A DNA stretch of 64,000 nucleotides from Actinomadura macra NBRC 14102 (GTDB lineage: Bacteria; Actinomycetota; Actinomycetes; Streptosporangiales; Streptosporangiaceae): positions 310,001 through 374,000 of the forward strand of contig NZ_BCQT01000019.1 of assembly GCF_001552215.1 (NCBI RefSeq), written 5' to 3'. The first letter of the stretch is position 1, and each line of letters begins with the position of its first letter. This document shows positions 7,702-16,714 of this stretch, piece by piece. Below the pieces are notes generated by a model. It made no database searches. It was not told the origin of the DNA and worked only from the letters and a program-made list of their open reading frames with translations. The position numbers and the translations under genes were made by a program.

Positions 7702-8834
7702 CGGGAGACCCCCCGGTCGAGCTCCGCCTCGATGGCGTCGCGGACCTTCTCGCGCACCTCGGTGACCTCGATGCGCTCGATGAGCTGGCCGAGGAAGCCG
7801 CGCACCACCATGCGGCGCGCCTCGTCGAAGGTGATGCCGCGGGCCTGGAGGTAGAACAGGTGCTCGTCGTCGAGCCGGCCGGACGCCGAGGCGTGCCCCG
7901 CGCCGGTCACCTCGCCGGTGAGGATCTCCAGGTTCGGCACCGAGTCGACGCGGGTCCCGTCGGTGAGGACGAGGTTGCGGTTCAGCTCGTAGGTGTCGGT
8001 GCCCTCGGCCTCCGCCCGGATGATCACGTCGCCGATCCAGACGGCGTGCGCGTCCTGCTCCTGGAGCGCTCCCCGGTAGTCCACGCGGCTGCGGCAGTTC
8101 GCCACCGCGTGGTCGACCAGGAGGCGGTGCTCCAGGTGCTGGCCGCCGTCGGCGAAGTACACCCCGTACAGTTCGGCGTTGCCGCCGGGCGCGTCGTAGG
8201 AGACGGACGGGGAGAGCCGCACGAGGTCGCCGCCGAGCGTGATGTTGTGCGAGACGAACCGGGCGTCGCGGCCGAGCCGGGCGTGCTGGTGCGAGACGTG
8301 GACGCTGTCGTCGGCCCAGTCCTGCAGGCTGATCACCGAGAGCCGGGCGCCGTCACCGACGACGAACTCGACGTTGTCGGCGTAGGTCGCCGAGCCGCGG
8401 TGCGCGAACACGACGGTGGCCTCGGCGAACGGCTCCAGGATCACGGTGGTGTGCCCGTAGGCGGCGGACGAGGCGTCCTCGCCGCGCAGCCGCAGGACGG
8501 TCGGCGCCGAGGCGACGGCCTCTTTCGGGACGGTCACGACGGTGGCGTGCGCGAACGACGTCCACGCCTGCGCGCTGACGCGGTCGGCGGGCACGTAGGC
8601 CCGGCCGAGACGCAGGTCGTCGCGGCCGACCGTCTCGACGGTCACCTCGGGCGCCGCCTCGACCTCCAGCAGGATCTTGCCGTGCCCGTCGGCGGTACCG
8701 TTGTGCAGCCCGCGCAGGCGGCGCAGCGGGGTGAACCGCCACTCCTCCTCGCGTCCCGTGGGCACATCAAAATCGCCCACCTCGTACGACGCCTTCTTGT
8801 GCAGCGTCGACAGAGGGCCGGTGTCGAGCCCCAT
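7698..8834 (-). CDS. sufD: Fe-S cluster assembly protein SufD
   Basis: A 378-residue beta-helix protein that pairs with SufB and two SufC to form the cluster scaffold. Family features: the N-terminal EEWRFTPLRRL, the central YGVYFADGGQHLEHRL with its conserved histidine, and the C-terminal ASGRLDDEHLFYLQARGI followed by EARRMVVRGFLGQLI. The frame is open far upstream, but the ATG at 8834 starts at the sufB stop (1-nt overlap) and gives the usual length. It overlaps the Rieske gene by 4 nt. Confidence 0.96.
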   Translation of the reverse strand: MGLDTGPLSTLHKKASYEVGDFDVPTGREEEWRFTPLRRLRGLHNGTADGHGKILLEVEAAPEVTVETVGRDDLRLGRAYVPADRVSAQAWTSFAHATVVTVPKEAVASAPTVLRLRGEDASSAAYGHTTVILEPFAEATVVFAHRGSATYADNVEFVVGDGARLSVISLQDWADDSVHVSHQHARLGRDARFVSHNITLGGDLVRLSPSVSYDAPGGNAELYGVYFADGGQHLEHRLLVDHAVANCRSRVDYRGALQEQDAHAVWIGDVIIRAEAEGTDTYELNRNLVLTDGTRVDSVPNLEILTGEVTGAGHASASGRLDDEHLFYLQARGITFDEARRMVVRGFLGQLIERIEVTEVREKVRDAIEAELDRGVSR

Positions 8835-10246
8835 CAGCCGACGGCTCCTTCCATCTGCAGCTCGATGAGCCGGTTCAGCTCCAGGGCGTACTCCATCGGC
8901 AGCTCGCGCGCGATCGGCTCGACGAACCCGCGCACGATCATCGCCATCGCCTCGTCCTCGGTGAGGCCGCGGCTCATCAGGTAGAACAGCTGGTCCTCCG
9001 ACACCTTGGAGACGGTGGCCTCGTGACCCATCTCCACGTCGTCCTCGCGGACGTCCACGTAGGGGTAGGTGTCGGACCGGCTGATCTGGTCGACCAGCAG
9101 CGCGTCGCACTTGACGGTGGACTTGCTGCGTTCGGCGCCCTCCTGAATCTGCACCAGGCCCCGGTAGGACGTGCGGCCGCCGCCCCGCGCCACCGACTTG
9201 GAGACGATGCTGGAGGAGGTGTTGGGCGCGGCGTGCACCATCTTGGCGCCGGCGTCCTGGTGCTGGTCCTCGCCGGCGAACGCGATCGACAGGGTCTCGC
9301 CCTTGGCGTGCTCGCCCAGCAGGTAGATCGCCGGGTACTTCATGGTGACCTTGGAGCCGATGTTGCCGTCGACCCACTCCATGGTGGCGCCCTCGTAGGC
9401 GACGGCGCGCTTGGTCACCAGGTTGTAGACGTTGTTCGACCAGTTCTGGATCGTCGTGTAGCGGACGCGGGCGTCCTTCTTCACGATGATCTCCACCACG
9501 GCCGAGTGCAGCGAGTCCGACTTGTAGATCGGGGCGGTACAGCCCTCGACGTAGTGGACGTAGGAGCCCTCGTCGGCGATGATCAGCGTCCGCTCGAACT
9601 GGCCCATGTTCTCGGTGTTGATCCGGAAGTAGGCCTGGAGCGGGATCTCCACGTGCACGCCCGGCGGGACGTAGATGAACGAGCCGCCCGACCAGACGGC
9701 GGTGTTCAGCGCGGCGAACTTGTTGTCGCCGACCGGGATCACCGAGCCGAAGTACTCCTGGAAGATCTCCGGGTGCTCCTTCAGGCCGGTGTCGGTGTCG
9801 AGGAAGATGACGCCCTTCTCCTCAAGGTCCTCACGGATCTTGTGGTAGACGACCTCGGACTCGTACTGGGCCGCGACGCCGGCGATGAGGCGCTGCTTCT
9901 CCGCCTCGGGGATGCCGAGCTTGTCGTAGGTGTTCTTGATGTCCTCGGGGAGGTCCTCCCAGGACGCCGCCTGCTTCTCGGTGGAGCGGACGAAGTACTT
10001 GATGTTGTCGAACTCGATCGCCGACAGGTCCGAGCCCCAGGTGGGCATCGGCTTCTTGTCGAACAGCCGCAGCCCCTTGAGACGCAGGTCGAGCATCCAG
10101 TCCGGCTCGCCCTTCTTGCCTGAGATGTCGCGGACGACATCCTCGTTCAGGCCGCGCCGGGCGGATGCGCCGGCGGCGTCGGAGTCGGCCCAGCCGAACT
10201 TGTACCTGTCGAGCCCCTCCAGCTCGGGGTGGGCTGCCGTAGTCAT
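8834..10246 (-). CDS. sufB: Fe-S cluster assembly protein SufB
   Basis: A 470-residue core scaffold subunit of SufBCD. Seen: GLNEDVVRDISGKKGEP near the N-terminus, the aromatic/acidic stretch IPVGDNKFAALNTAVWSGGSFIYVP, the EGCTAPIY motif whose cysteine belongs to the sulfur-transfer path, and the C-terminal SDTYPYVDVREDDVEMGHEATVSK region with cluster-related residues. Length is normal and there is no intein, although intein insertions in SufB are known in mycobacteria. The ATG overlaps the sufR stop by 4 nt, so the regulator and the operon share a transcript. Confidence 0.97.
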   Translation of the reverse strand: MTTAAHPELEGLDRYKFGWADSDAAGASARRGLNEDVVRDISGKKGEPDWMLDLRLKGLRLFDKKPMPTWGSDLSAIEFDNIKYFVRSTEKQAASWEDLPEDIKNTYDKLGIPEAEKQRLIAGVAAQYESEVVYHKIREDLEEKGVIFLDTDTGLKEHPEIFQEYFGSVIPVGDNKFAALNTAVWSGGSFIYVPPGVHVEIPLQAYFRINTENMGQFERTLIIADEGSYVHYVEGCTAPIYKSDSLHSAVVEIIVKKDARVRYTTIQNWSNNVYNLVTKRAVAYEGATMEWVDGNIGSKVTMKYPAIYLLGEHAKGETLSIAFAGEDQHQDAGAKMVHAAPNTSSSIVSKSVARGGGRTSYRGLVQIQEGAERSKSTVKCDALLVDQISRSDTYPYVDVREDDVEMGHEATVSKVSEDQLFYLMSRGLTEDEAMAMIVRGFVEPIARELPMEYALELNRLIELQMEGAVG

Positions 10247-11145
10247 AGGGGTGTCCTCCCGGACTCCTCGTCAGTGTTCAATGTCGTTTCGGGGGACCGA
10301 TCCCCCGCGTCCCCCCGCGGGGCGACGCCTCCCGCGCCCGGCCCGCACAGCGACCGGGAGCTGACGTGGGTGGTACAGATGCCGTCGCCGTGGGCGATGG
10401 TGGCCAGCCGCTGGACCGGTGTGCCCAGCAGCCTGCTGAACGCCTCGGTCTCGGCCTCGCACAGCTGCGGGAACTCCGCGGCGACGTGCGCGACCGGGCA
10501 GTGGTGCTGGCAGAGCTGCTCGCCGGAGCCCTGCGGCGCCTTGGCGGCCGCGGCCGCGTAGCCGTCGCCCGACAGCGCCTCGGCGAGCGTGCGGACCCGC
10601 TGATGCGGCGGGGCCGCCTGCACGACGGGGCGGTAGCGCCGCTCAAGGTCGGCGATCTGCCGCCGCGCGAACTCGGCGACCGCGTGGTCACCGGCCGTCT
10701 CGGCGAGGAAGCGCAGGGCACTGGTGGCGAGGTCGTCGTAGGCGTGCACGAACGCGCTGCGCCCGGCGTCGGTGATGGCGAACCACTTGGCGGGCCTGCC
10801 CCGGCCGCGCCGGGTCTGCGTGGGCCTGGCCCGGCGAACCTCGATCATGCCCTCGGCCAGCAGCGCGTCCAGATGCCTGCGGACCGCGGCGGGCGTGAGG
10901 CCGACGCGTTCCCCTAGGGTGGAGGCGGTGACCGGGCCGTGCTCCAGGATCAAGCGGGCGACGCGGGCGCGGGTGTCGCGCTCGGCGTTGGCGCCTGACA
11001 GGGCCGGGCCCGACAGCGCCGTACCCGGTGGGATACCAGCGCTCGCCGGCCCCCCAGTCCCGCCGTGAGCAGGGGATGACGGCACGCCGACAGGCCGCGC
11101 GGTGGCGGCCTCGGTGCTCCTCTGTCCCTCGCTCACGTTTTTCAC
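10243..11145 (-). CDS. sufR: SUF operon repressor SufR (Fe-S winged-helix regulator)
   Basis: A DeoR/ArsR-like winged-helix regulator, first gene of the SUF operon. The HTH is at LEHGPVTASTLGERVGLTPAAVRRHL. The C-terminal half carries a cysteine cluster (EQLCQHHCPVAHV, then FPQLCEAE, then GDGICTTHV) expected to hold a [4Fe-4S] cluster, as known for SufR. When clusters are plentiful, holo-SufR represses suf. The start is uncertain: GTG at 11145 (MKNVSEG...) gives 300 residues, GTG at 11136 gives 297, and the frame stays open to a GTG at 11205. A SufR-type inverted repeat covers the 11145 codon, and an iron box lies just upstream. It overlaps sufB by 4 nt. Confidence 0.92.
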   Translation of the reverse strand: MKNVSEGQRSTEAATARPVGVPSSPAHGGTGGPASAGIPPGTALSGPALSGANAERDTRARVARLILEHGPVTASTLGERVGLTPAAVRRHLDALLAEGMIEVRRARPTQTRRGRGRPAKWFAITDAGRSAFVHAYDDLATSALRFLAETAGDHAVAEFARRQIADLERRYRPVVQAAPPHQRVRTLAEALSGDGYAAAAAKAPQGSGEQLCQHHCPVAHVAAEFPQLCEAETEAFSRLLGTPVQRLATIAHGDGICTTHVSSRSLCGPGAGGVAPRGDAGDRSPETTLNTDEESGRTPL

Positions 11146-11156
11146 AACATCAGTGT
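11142..11156 (-). promoter_or_regulatory. Candidate SufR operator
   Basis: On the transcribed strand it reads ACACT-GATGT-TGTGA. This is an exact match to the ACACT-N5-TGTGA inverted repeat I recall for mycobacterial SufR. It sits at the 5' edge of sufR, overlapping one candidate start codon, consistent with autorepression of the whole operon. Confidence 0.65.
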
Positions 11157-11205
11157 GCCGTAATTCCTTCCATTGAAACAGCGGAATGCCGATGTCTTGC
11201 CTCAC

Positions 11206-11224
11206 GCAGGTAAGCCTTACCTAA
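11206..11224 (-). promoter_or_regulatory. Candidate IdeR/DtxR iron box upstream of sufR
   Basis: On the minus strand it reads TTAGGTAAGGCTTACCTGC. This matches 15 of 19 positions of the IdeR/DmdR consensus TTAGGTTAGSCTAACCTAA and has a near-perfect dyad core. It lies about 60-80 nt before the sufR start and overlaps the stop codon of the upstream stress-protein gene. The only promoter it can plausibly serve is that of sufR-suf. Confidence 0.65.
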
Positions 11225-12198
11225 TTTGTACGATCGCCAGGGACGGCGTGACCCTGCGGCGGAACGGGCGGCCGGGCCGGGGGCAGGGCCGCTCCGCGCG
11301 GCAGGACCAGCACCGGGCACCGCGCCGCGCGGACGATCTTGCCGGAACCCTCGCCGAGAAAGACCGTGCGGAGAGGCCCGTCGTGGCTGGACAGGCAGGC
11401 GAGCACCTCGCCGGGCACCAGGTCCAGGCCGGCGAGGGTCGTGGCGATGCCGGTCCCGGCAGCCGTTTCGGTCTCCACGTCCGCCCCGTCCGCGAACAGG
11501 GCGGCGGCCTGCGCGAGGTCCTCCTCCGCCTGCGCGAGCTGCCGGGCCATCAGGTCATCGGCGTGCGGGAGCCGGGCCGCGAGGCCCGGCGGCCTCAGCA
11601 CCAGCGTGACAAGCCGCACCGGCAATCCCAGCCGCTCCGCGATCCCGGCCGCCGCGGCGAGCGGGCCGCCCGCGTCCTGGCGGCGCCAGTAGGCGTGCCA
11701 GTAGGCGACGGTCAGCCGCTCGAACCGCGGTGGTGCCTCCGCGGCGTACCCGCGCGGCGCCAGCAGCACGGGCACGGGCGAGCCGTGCAGCAGTTGATCG
11801 GCGGTACTGCCGATCGCGATCCGGCCGCGCCGACCACGCGGCGCGGAGCCGATCACCACGAGGCCGGCGCCGACGTCCTCGGCGACATCGATGAGGCCGC
11901 GCCCGCTGCCCCGGTGTGCCCGCACCCGCAGCGTCACGCGGTCCCGAGGCACCTCCAGTTCGTCGAGTCGCTCGGCCGCTCGGGCGAGCGCGACGTCCGA
12001 CCGCTCCTTGAGGTAGGCGACCCACTCGGCGTCCACGGAGCCGGGGCCGCGCGTGCGCCAGCCCGGCGGATGGACGTTGGCCACGGTCAGCGGCCCGCCG
12101 CCGGCCCGGAGCACGAGCGCGGCCAGGGCCAGCGCGTCCTCGCCGCGCTCGTCGGGCGAGTAGCCGACGAGGACGCTCATGCCGTCCGGATCACTCAC
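11221..12198 (-). CDS. Two-domain universal stress protein
   Basis: A 325-residue protein with two tandem UspA domains. The first (about residues 7-165) contains the ATP-binding pattern GSAPRGRRGRIAIGSTADQLL; the second (about 170-305) is less conserved but ends in LGEGSGKIVRAARCPVLVLPR. Such proteins bind ATP and help in stress or low-oxygen survival in actinobacteria. The GTG at 12198 overlaps the permease stop by 8 nt; an ATG at 12180 (MSVLVGY) is an alternative start. It is the last gene of the arcB-arcC-permease operon, which suggests a shared trigger such as oxygen or energy limitation. That link is inferred. Confidence 0.92.
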   Translation of the reverse strand: MSDPDGMSVLVGYSPDERGEDALALAALVLRAGGGPLTVANVHPPGWRTRGPGSVDAEWVAYLKERSDVALARAAERLDELEVPRDRVTLRVRAHRGSGRGLIDVAEDVGAGLVVIGSAPRGRRGRIAIGSTADQLLHGSPVPVLLAPRGYAAEAPPRFERLTVAYWHAYWRRQDAGGPLAAAAGIAERLGLPVRLVTLVLRPPGLAARLPHADDLMARQLAQAEEDLAQAAALFADGADVETETAAGTGIATTLAGLDLVPGEVLACLSSHDGPLRTVFLGEGSGKIVRAARCPVLVLPRGAALPPARPPVPPQGHAVPGDRTN

Positions 12199-13672
12199 GC
12201 GAGTCCTTCCCGGTGCCGGTCGGCCCGGCGCCCGTCGCGAGCCGCGAGTGGCGGCGCCCGTACAGGAAGTAGGCGGCCAGCCCGACGAGCGTCCACAGCA
12301 GGAACACGAGCCAGGTCACCCCGCCGAGGCCGACCATCAGGTACACGCAGAACCCGACGCCGAGCAGCGGGGTGAGCGGGTAGAGCGGGGTACGGAAGCT
12401 GCGAGGCAGCTCGGGCCTGGTCCGGCGCAGGACGATGACGCCCACGCTGACCAGTGCGAACGCGAACAGGGTCCCGATGCTGGTGGCGTCCACGAGCCGG
12501 CCGAGCGGGATGAGCGCGGCCAGCACGGAGATGAAGGTCGCCACGATGAGGGTGTTGGCGACGGGGACGGCGCGCCTGGGGCTGACCTTCTGGAACACGT
12601 CCGGCACCAGGCCGTCGCGCGACATGGCGAACAGGATGCGGGTCTGCCCGTACATGACGGTGAGGACGACGCTGGCGATGGCGATCACGGCGCCCAGAGA
12701 AAGGATCATGGACGGCCACGACCGCCCGGTCGCCTCGTCCAGCACCCGCGCGAGGGACGCCTCGGAACCGCTCAGCTCGAACTGCTCCCAGTGCATCGCG
12801 CCGACGGCCGCGAGCCCCACCAGCACGTAGACGGTGGTCACGATGGCCAGCGACAGGACGATGGCGAGCGGCAGGTCACGGCGGGGGTTGCGGGCCTCCT
12901 CACCCGCGGTGGAGGCGGCGTCGAAGCCGATGTAGGAGAAGAACACCTTGGATCCGGCGGCGCTGATCCCGGCCCAGCCCATCGGCGCGAACGGGGTGAG
13001 GTTCCCGCCCTCGAACGCGGTGAAGGCCACCACGCAGAAGAACACCAGCACCCCGATCTTGAGGAACACCATGATCGTGTTGGCGGTGGCGCTCTCGGAC
13101 GTGCCACGCAGCAGCAGGAACGTGGCGATCAGGACCACGACCACGGCGGGGAGGTTGACGATCCCGCCGTCCTCACCCGGGGAGTTGCTGATCGCGGCGG
13201 GCATCGTGAAGTGGAGCGCGCTGCCGAAGAACTCGTTGAGGTAGGAGCCCCAACCGACCGCGACCGCCGACACCGAGACGGCGTACTCCAGCAGCAGGCA
13301 CCAGCCGCACACCCACGCCACCAACTCGCCGAGCGTGGCGTAGGCGTAGGAGTAGGACGACCCGGACACCGGGATCGTCCCGGCCAGCTCGGCGTAGGAG
13401 AGGGCGGAGAACAGGGCGGTGACCGCCGCGAGGACGAACGCCAGCACGACGGCGGGACCCGCCTTCGGCACCGCCTCCCCCAGCACGACGAAGATGCCGG
13501 TTCCGAGCGTCGCACCGACGCTGAACAGCGTGAGCTGTAGCAGGCTCATCGTCCGCCGGAGCTCGCCGCCCTCTCCGTGCCCGCCCTCGGCGACGATCCG
13601 GTCGACGGACTTCGTCCGGAACAGGCCCCGCAGGACGCCGGGCCCGGGCCCCTCCCCCGTCGTGGCGGTCAC
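12191..13672 (-). CDS. APC-superfamily cationic amino acid permease
   Basis: A 493-residue membrane transporter with about 12 helices. The start of the core, RRTMSLLQLTLFSVGATLGTGIFV, is the APC TM1 signature, followed by SALSYAELAGTIPVSGSSY and FFSYIGFDAASTAGEEARNP, typical of the CAT subfamily (YfnA/CAT-1-like). With arcB and arcC next to it, the likely substrates are arginine, ornithine or citrulline, possibly by exchange; the substrate is inferred. The GTG at 13672 overlaps the carbamate kinase stop (GTGA). A longer frame exists upstream, but it runs through arcC. Confidence 0.9.
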   Translation of the reverse strand: MTATTGEGPGPGVLRGLFRTKSVDRIVAEGGHGEGGELRRTMSLLQLTLFSVGATLGTGIFVVLGEAVPKAGPAVVLAFVLAAVTALFSALSYAELAGTIPVSGSSYSYAYATLGELVAWVCGWCLLLEYAVSVSAVAVGWGSYLNEFFGSALHFTMPAAISNSPGEDGGIVNLPAVVVVLIATFLLLRGTSESATANTIMVFLKIGVLVFFCVVAFTAFEGGNLTPFAPMGWAGISAAGSKVFFSYIGFDAASTAGEEARNPRRDLPLAIVLSLAIVTTVYVLVGLAAVGAMHWEQFELSGSEASLARVLDEATGRSWPSMILSLGAVIAIASVVLTVMYGQTRILFAMSRDGLVPDVFQKVSPRRAVPVANTLIVATFISVLAALIPLGRLVDATSIGTLFAFALVSVGVIVLRRTRPELPRSFRTPLYPLTPLLGVGFCVYLMVGLGGVTWLVFLLWTLVGLAAYFLYGRRHSRLATGAGPTGTGKDSRE

Positions 13673-14604
13673 AGCGTGCTGGCCAACGGCCAGGTCGCGT
13701 TCGGTGTGACGATCGTCCCGGCCGTCCCTTCGAGGATCTGGACGCACTGGTCGAGCATCCCGATCGCGGCCATGTCACCCGTCCGCTCGACGAACCCCGC
13801 CGCGGCCTCGACCTTCGGACCCATCGACCCGGCGGGGAACTTCTCGTCGCGCAGCTCGTACGGCGTGGTGTGGCCGATCTCCTCCTGCTGGGGCGTGCCG
13901 AAACCGCGCATCACCCTCGGCACGTCGGTGAGGATCAGCAGCGCGTCCGCCTCCAGGGTCTCGGCAAGGACGGACGCGGTGAGGTCCTTGTCGATCACCG
14001 CCTCGACGCCCTCCAGCTGCCCGACGTCGTTGCGGAACACCGGGATCCCGCCGCCGCCCGCGCAGACCACGACCGCCCCGCTGCGGACGAGCTGCCTGAT
14101 CAGCCGGGTCTCGATCACCCGCTGCGGCTGCGGCGAGGGCACCACGCGGCGCCAGCTGTCCCCGTCCTGTGCGATCGTCCAGCCGTACTTCTCGGCGAGG
14201 CGCTCCGCCTCGTCCCGCGGGTACACCTGGCCGACGAACTTGGTGGGATTCGCGAAGGCCGGGTCGACCGCCGAGACGAGCGTCTGGTTGATCATCGCGA
14301 CGACCTGGCGGCCGGGCAGCGCGTTCTGCAGTGCCTGGAGCATCCAGTAGCCGATCATGCCCTGGGTCTCGGCGCCGATGGTGTCCAGCGGGTAGGGCCT
14401 GGTCAGCTCGGGGTCGTTGACGCTCTCCAGGGACAGGACCCCGACCTGCGGTCCGTTGCCGTGCGTGACGATCAGCTCGTGCCGCTCCGCGAGCGGTGCG
14501 AGCGCGCGTACGGCCTTCATGACGTTGGCCCGCTGGAGATCGGCGTCGGGCGTGTCCCCCCGCTTGACCAGCGCGTTCCCACCGAGCGCGACCAGTACGC
14601 GCAT
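13669..14604 (-). CDS. arcC: Carbamate kinase
   Basis: A 311-residue amino acid kinase that makes ATP, CO2 and ammonia from carbamoyl phosphate and ADP. Seen: VALGGNALVKRGDTPD at the N-terminus, THGNGPQVGVLSLES, VCAGGGGIPV and IDKDLTASVLAE, all carbamate-kinase motifs. ATG start. It lies 19 nt downstream of the ornithine carbamoyltransferase and overlaps the permease gene by 4 nt. Pairing with OTC means carbamoyl phosphate from citrulline can be used for substrate-level phosphorylation. Arginine deiminase (arcA) is not in this window. Confidence 0.95.
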   Translation of the reverse strand: MRVLVALGGNALVKRGDTPDADLQRANVMKAVRALAPLAERHELIVTHGNGPQVGVLSLESVNDPELTRPYPLDTIGAETQGMIGYWMLQALQNALPGRQVVAMINQTLVSAVDPAFANPTKFVGQVYPRDEAERLAEKYGWTIAQDGDSWRRVVPSPQPQRVIETRLIRQLVRSGAVVVCAGGGGIPVFRNDVGQLEGVEAVIDKDLTASVLAETLEADALLILTDVPRVMRGFGTPQQEEIGHTTPYELRDEKFPAGSMGPKVEAAAGFVERTGDMAAIGMLDQCVQILEGTAGTIVTPNATWPLASTL

Positions 14605-14623
14605 CCCTTCCCGCCCTCCCCGC

Positions 14624-15625
14624 TCAGCCGAGCGTCGCGACCATGACCGCCTTGATCGTGTGCATCCGGTTCTCGGCCTCGTCGAAGACGATCGAGGCTC
14701 CCGACTCGAAGACCTCGTCGGTGACCTCGAGCGCGTCCAGGCCGGTCCTCTGGAAGATCTCCTCCCCCACCGCCGTCTCCCGGTTGTGGAACGAGGGAAG
14801 GCAATGCATGAACCTCACCCACGGGTTGCCCGTCGCCTTCAGAACCCCGGTGTTCACCTGGTACGGCCTGAGCAGCGCGATCCGCTCGTCCCACAGTTCC
14901 TTGGGCTCGCCCATGGACAGCCAGGTATCGGTGAGGACGAAGTCGGCTCCGCGGACGCCCTCCGTGACGTCCTCCACGAGGGTGATCTCGGCGCCGGTGC
15001 CGGCCGCAGCCTCCCTGGCGGGCTTGACGACCAGGTCCTCGTCCGGCCAGAGGGCCCGTGGCGCGACGATCCGGACGTCCATTCCCAGCAGCGCCCCGGT
15101 CACCATGTAGGAGCGCCCCATGTTGGAACGGGCGTCGCCCAGGTAGGCGTAGGTGACCTCACGCAGCGGTTTGTCGCTGTGCTCGCGCATGGTGAGCATG
15201 TCGGCGAGCATCTGCGTGGGGTGCCAGTCGTCGGTCAGGCCGTTCCACACCGGCACCCCGGAGTGATCGGCCAACTCCTCGGCGAGCCGCTGCCGGGACC
15301 CGCGGTAGCCGATGCCGTCGTACATCCGGCCGAGCACCCGGGCGGTGTCCTTCATCGACTCCTTGTGCCCGATCTGGGAGTGGCCCGGGTCGAGGTAGCT
15401 GACGTGGGCGCCCTGGTCGTGCGCGGCGACCTCGAAGGCGCAGCGGGTACGGGTGGACGTCTTCTCGAAGATCAGCGCGACGTTCCTGCCGGTGAGGCGC
15501 GGCTGCTCCGTCCCGCCGTATCTGGCCGCCTTCAGTTCGGCCGCGAGGTCGAGCAGGAACCCGAACTCCCGCGGGGAGAGGTCCAGCTCCCTGAGATAGC
15601 TGCGACCCCGCAGGTTGTAGGCCAT
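14624..15625 (-). CDS. arcB: Ornithine carbamoyltransferase, catabolic type
   Basis: A 333-residue transcarbamoylase. The carbamoyl-phosphate loop S57-T-R-T60-R is present in EKTSTRTRC, along with SYLDPGHSQIGHKES and the ornithine/catalytic motif MHCLPSFHN. The N-terminus MAYNLRGRSYLRELDLSP and the ~333-residue length resemble catabolic ArcB more than biosynthetic ArgF (about 300-310 residues). The gene order arcB-arcC-permease supports the catabolic direction, citrulline plus phosphate to ornithine and carbamoyl phosphate. It is the first gene of its operon. The frame is open upstream, but the protein clearly begins at the ATG at 15625. Confidence 0.93.
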   Translation of the reverse strand: MAYNLRGRSYLRELDLSPREFGFLLDLAAELKAARYGGTEQPRLTGRNVALIFEKTSTRTRCAFEVAAHDQGAHVSYLDPGHSQIGHKESMKDTARVLGRMYDGIGYRGSRQRLAEELADHSGVPVWNGLTDDWHPTQMLADMLTMREHSDKPLREVTYAYLGDARSNMGRSYMVTGALLGMDVRIVAPRALWPDEDLVVKPAREAAAGTGAEITLVEDVTEGVRGADFVLTDTWLSMGEPKELWDERIALLRPYQVNTGVLKATGNPWVRFMHCLPSFHNRETAVGEEIFQRTGLDALEVTDEVFESGASIVFDEAENRMHTIKAVMVATLG

Positions 15626-15659
15626 GGCCCCGTCTCCGTCCCTGGTGCGCCTCATGATG

Positions 15660-15679
15660 TTCGGGGGGACGAGCCCCAT
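15660..15679. promoter_or_regulatory. Weak DosR/DevR-like dyad upstream of arcB
   Basis: The outer halves (TTCGGG ... CCCCA) resemble the dormancy-regulator box TTSGGGACTWWAGTCCCSAA, but the inner bases do not (about 12 of 20 match). It lies 35 bp upstream of arcB. Listed only because the operon includes a universal stress protein. Confidence 0.2.
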
Positions 15680-15774
15680 GGCGTACGACCCGTACGGGCG
15701 GTGAGCTACCCGGCGCCCGGGCGTCGGAAACGCGCCGGCGGCGGTACCGGCGCGGGACAGCCCAGACCCAGACC

Positions 15775-15780
15775 TAAACT
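15775..15780 (+). promoter_or_regulatory. Candidate -10 box, leaderless ABC operon promoter
   Basis: TAAACT ends 7 nt before the ATG at 15788. No Shine-Dalgarno is present, so transcription probably begins at or next to the start codon. Confidence 0.5.
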
Positions 15781-15787
15781 CATCTGC

Positions 15788-16710
<923 letters not shown>

Positions 16711-16714
<4 letters not shown>

